Part shown: positions 60,441 to 64,000 of the stretch, piece after piece | Layout of the letters: the number at the start of each line of letters is the position of its first letter | Position numbering within the stretch: position 1 is the stretch's first letter | Assembly: GCA_030021035.2 (NCBI GenBank) | Contig: JARYZH020000171.1 | Location: 682,001-746,000, forward strand | Source: Notholithocarpus densiflorus | Lineage: Eukaryota > Streptophyta > Magnoliopsida > Fagales > Fagaceae | Direction of reading: 5' to 3' | Length of the DNA stretch: 64,000 nucleotides | Notes under the pieces: model-generated | What the model was told of the DNA's origin: nothing | Seen by the model: the letters and a program-made list of their open reading frames with translations, nothing else | The model's database searches: none | Position numbers and translations under genes: made by a program

Positions 60441-61016
60441 TAGCGTAAGTGATTTTTCACGCCTAAGATATTTGTATCAAACATTAATTAGTCATCTAAT
60501 TTTTTTTTATATAGATACTATAGAATTGTAACCTATAACATCTATTTTATAATGATTTTTTTTTTTTGAGAGAGAGAGAGAGTTTTAATCTATGGTGTCC
60601 ACTCTTGATGATAGCTCCAATGGTTAAATAAGAAATCTAGGGTCCAATCCTCACCTACACCTTCTTATCATCAGTTTAAGGCATAATCTATTTTTGGTGT
60701 AAGCGACTAATTCGAGGATAAGAGATTTACCAGTTGAGTTAACTGAAACTCACATTAATCATCCAATTAAAGTGAAAGATACATGACCAAATATACAATT
60801 AATCAATGTGAAGTAATGTTATATTCCCTTTTCAAAGTTATCTCCTAATTATAAAAATAAACAAACTAGTCATACAATCAAAACTAAAAATAACTAATAA
60901 CATTTGAACCCTTCTACCAAAACTCCCTCTCACGCAAAATGTGTGCCAACCTACTATCTAACGACTCCTAAAACTCTGCGGCACGAAGTGCATGAAAACT
61001 AAAACATAGAGGATTT

Positions 61017-61017
<1 letters not shown>

Positions 61018-61060
<43 letters not shown>
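61018..61060 (+). repeat. CT microsatellite just before the SDR start codon
   Basis: A CT-dinucleotide run, with one TTT interruption, ends 15 bp before the ATG at 61076 and probably lies in the 5' UTR. Pyrimidine-rich patches near transcription starts are common in plant promoters. Confidence 0.9.
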
Positions 61061-61075
61061 CATTGTAGCAAAGCT

Positions 61076-63746
61076 ATGGATTTTCTGCACAAGTTCTTGG
61101 GCATTGCACTGCCTTCCTTGATGCTCATTGTGTTTTCTATCACTTTGGCCCCATTTCTCTTTCTCAAGTTTCTTTATTTCTTAAAAAGATCCAAATATAG
61201 TGAAAACGTGGCGGGCAAAGTCATACTAATTACTGGAGCATCTTCTGGAATTGGTGAGGTTTGTATCAATCTCATACTATTAATCTTTTGTAGATGAGTG
61301 ATGGTACAATTATTACAAATTTTATTATACACCTACGAATTTTTGTGTCAACTTTTAAAAAGTGATGATAATGATACTACAAATTGAATTCCAATTCATT
61401 ATTTCTTTATTAGTTATTGAAATGATACTAATTATATTCATTGTCACGCCAATTTGTAAGTCTTTTGAAAATTCTTTTTGCAAAAAGTAAGAGAGGGTAT
61501 ATCATGTATATTGTAGATGTAGCCACTTTTCACATAAGATTGGGTCTACACTTGTGGAGTCTACCTCTACGTGAAAGGGTGGTTACGTATACCGCATACA
61601 TGATATTATTTTTCAAAAAGTAGAGAATTGGGGTTTCGATACTCTTTATTAGAAGAATCGGTCAATATTACTGAGTTACAACTTACAAGGCTTTTAATAT
61701 AAATTTACAATGTGTGAGTTTGTAGCATGTTGCATATGAGTATGCTAGGAGACGAGCGTGTTTAGCCCTTATTGCAAGAAGAGAGGACCGTCTTCAAGAA
61801 GTTGCAAATAGAGCCAGACAACTAGGATCCCCAGAGGTTATTGTAGTACCTGCTGATGTTTCCAAGGTTGAAGATTGCAAGCGTTTTGTTGATGAGACAG
61901 TGAACCACTTTGGACAATGTAAGTGAATGTGTGATTAGTTTTCATTTTCTTCTCTAAGGATTTTTTTTTGTGGAAATATTTTGAGATGTTAGTGTTATGG
62001 TTGGTGGTTTTTGTTCAACAGTAGATCATTTGGTGAACAATGCTGGAGTAACACGCTTTAAATTATTTGAAGATTCCATCCAATTCTCCGATTATGCTTC
62101 AATTATGGTAAAAATCGAAACCAATATGGTTGCATTTCTGTCTCACTTTTGTAACAAGGTGGTGCTACTAATTGCACTTGAAATTCCAATATATATATAT
62201 ATGCTAAATAGATAGAAGAAAATCAAATAATGTTGAAAGAGGAAATGTAAACAAAAGAATTCACATGATTAAATTTTTTTTATATAGAATGCCATAATAT
62301 TCTATAAAACCATATTTTAAGTATTTTTTATTTTATCAAAATATTTATAAGAAAATGTTACCTGTTGGAGAGACTGCAAAATATGGCATTTTTTCCTGTT
62401 ATAATATGTTTTTGATCATGTCTTCTTAGGATTTACAATTATCTTTCCCTTAAATAAATTTACACATTTCAGCACCAAATGCATGTTTTGGCCTAGTATA
62501 GTAACTTATAATATGTTTTTCATTATGAAATAGGCTTTTTGGTTCAAATCCTTCTGGCTACTTACATCCAAATACCCAAAAACTTTGCAACAAATTCTTT
62601 ACACCCTAGAGTTCAAAATTGTTCTTGCACATTAGATTAGTAAAACACTAAAACGATCGTATCTATTAGGAACTCGATGCTAAGCTGCGGTTCTACAAGA
62701 GTTAACGCCCTATAAATTTTTATTTGATTTTTTAACTTGCTTTCTTGCATTAACTGAATCCCACTTTATATTTTTCTAGGACATAAATTTTTGGGGTTCA
62801 ATATATAGCACCCACAATGCAGTTCCACACTTGAGAAAAAGAAAGGGAAAGATTGTTGTACTTGCTTCAACTGTAGCATGGTTGGCTATGCCAAGATTGA
62901 GTTTCTACAATGTAAGAAACCTTCTTCATTGGAATGCCCTACTCCCACTTTTCTTTTAATTGATTCATTTGTAAATCTGTGATGGCAACAGGCAAGCAAG
63001 GCAGCCCTGATATCCTTTTTTGAGACATTGAGGGTTGAACTTGGTTCGCATATTGGAATAACAATTGTGACTCCTGGATTGATTAAGTCAGAAATGTCCA
63101 CAAAATTATCAAAGGTATATTGTGAATTAAATGAAACCTGAAAGTCTCCTTCACCAACCTATGATCTTGAATCAAGTTTAAAAACTTGCATTTATATTAG
63201 AGGCAATGAAGTGTCTTAAGCCACTAGATACCAAGAGGGTAAGATGTTTTAATAGTATTGAGTAATGGTATGGTAAAGACCCTTTAAAATGTGAAAATGA
63301 TCACTTAAACCAGACAATGACTGTACTAACTACTAATTAACCTTGTTGAATCTTTTTTTTTTACTGACATGGTTTATGACACATCAATTTGTAAGTCTTA
63401 TGCAGTAAAATTATTATATATGTCTAATACCACTCCTGTTATATGTGATTTCTACTTCCAACTTAGTCATTATGTACACTTCCACTATTATTTTTTAAAC
63501 AAAGAGGGAACTTTTCATTTTCTGAATGTGATTTCTGGATAGGCTAAAGCAACCGGGATCCTAGCTAAGTCAACAGAAGGGTGTGCCAAGGCAATTGTGG
63601 CCAGTGCTTGCAGGGGAGATATGTACTTGACTGAGCCATCTTGGATGGAGGTGATGTTTTGGATGAAAATCATGTGTCCTGAAGTATTGGAATGGTGTTT
63701 ACACTTGACGGTTGTCAAGAGGCGCCAGACTTCAAAAGACTCCTAG
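61076..63746 (+). CDS. 11-beta-hydroxysteroid dehydrogenase-like SDR, 6 exons, 306 aa
   Basis: Classical short-chain dehydrogenase/reductase of the plant HSD/steroleosin-like group: an NADP-dependent oxidoreductase of sterol-like substrates, usually lipid-droplet or ER associated. Exons: 61076-61258, 61726-61918, 62022-62107, 62780-62911, 62992-63114, 63543-63746, all in frame. N-terminal hydrophobic anchor (IALPSLMLIVFSITLAPFLFL, about residues 10-30), cofactor motif TGASSGIGE (53-61), an RR pair after the second strand (typical of NADP binding), NNAG (131-134), catalytic S184, Y197 and K201 (YNASK). The C-terminus is short and basic. The substrate cannot be read from sequence. It is the intact member of a tandem pair with 58299-59341. 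Confidence 0.95.
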
Positions 63747-64000
63747 CTGCAACATCTGGTGTTTAAGCCAATAAATTCTTCAACACAGCTTCAATTTAAT
63801 CTCCACGCATGAAGGCATATAAAAATCATGAAGCCAAGCAGAGCTAATGGGTCTCGCTTCAATTTAGATATTATACCTTTAGAGTTGAATTAAATTGTCA
63901 CCTTGATAAATTATATCAATATCTGTTTATGAAGCACATAACTTGTCTTTTTTTCTTTTTTCTCTTTTTCCTACTACATTTCTATAAAACCATATGCAAA
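63747..64000. other. 3' flank of the SDR gene
   Basis: Probable 3' UTR, with similarity to the flank of the broken SDR copy near 59640-59690 and 60300. No further gene begins before the window ends. Confidence 0.6.

Noticed and set aside
60600..60750. SINE-like stretch (TAGCTCCAATGG and GGTCCAATCCTC)
   Set aside because: Promoter-like boxes only; no clear ends or duplicates.
1..64000. CRISPR arrays, rRNA, organelle insertions or bacterial-type operons
   Set aside because: None seen. Direct repeats present are TE, minisatellite or duplication products, and genes are intron-containing plant genes.

Overview
This is plant nuclear DNA: long AT-rich introns with GT/AG borders, plant TE families, a nuclear gene for a chloroplast ATP synthase subunit, and A-box/B-box SINEs. 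The Ty3 polyprotein and its antisense companion ORF resemble from memory elements common in oak/chestnut (Fagaceae) genomes; that placement is inference, and 'woody eudicot' is the safer statement.

Layout. 1-7948: 3' part of a decayed Ty3/gypsy element of Tat type (RT, two RNase H domains, integrase, an 81-bp minisatellite, a coiled-coil antisense ORF, 3' LTR). 8511-9465: chloroplast ATP synthase delta gene with a G-box/I-box promoter module. 9696-14199: Tourist-like MITEs, a hAT-type MITE split by a solo LTR of the same Ty3 family, and a perfect hairpin. 15168-21220: RIO1 kinase gene (12 exons) with a site II + telo-box promoter. 22169-23186: a TIR repeat. 23446-26697: a five-exon gene for an unrecognised 257-aa protein with an internal repeat.

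27362-58298: an array of purple acid phosphatase (PAP1/PAP27 type) copies. Copy A (28922-35351) lost exons 2-10. Copy B (38719-47597) is intact, 12 exons and 633 aa. A third copy is scattered as an exon 12 tail (48483-48587) and a lone exon 11 (57622-57925). Because these copies are paralogous, they give empty sites for a MITE, an intronic Helitron and a large Helitron-like insertion. A pol-less copia element with a gag gene (50073-55946, TSD TAACT) lies nested inside the last one.

58299-63746: two 11-beta-hydroxysteroid-dehydrogenase-like SDR genes in tandem. The first lacks exons 1 and 6 and is fused mid-exon to the PAP/Helitron segment. The second is intact (6 exons, 306 aa).

Intact host genes are therefore ATPD, RIO1, the 257-aa gene, PAP copy B and the distal SDR gene. 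They do not form a pathway. I found no convincing new biological system; the main interest is the datable nesting of TEs within the PAP/SDR duplications, two promoter architectures and the pol-less gag element. All exon models come from reading frame, splice sites and comparison of paralogues, without transcript data.
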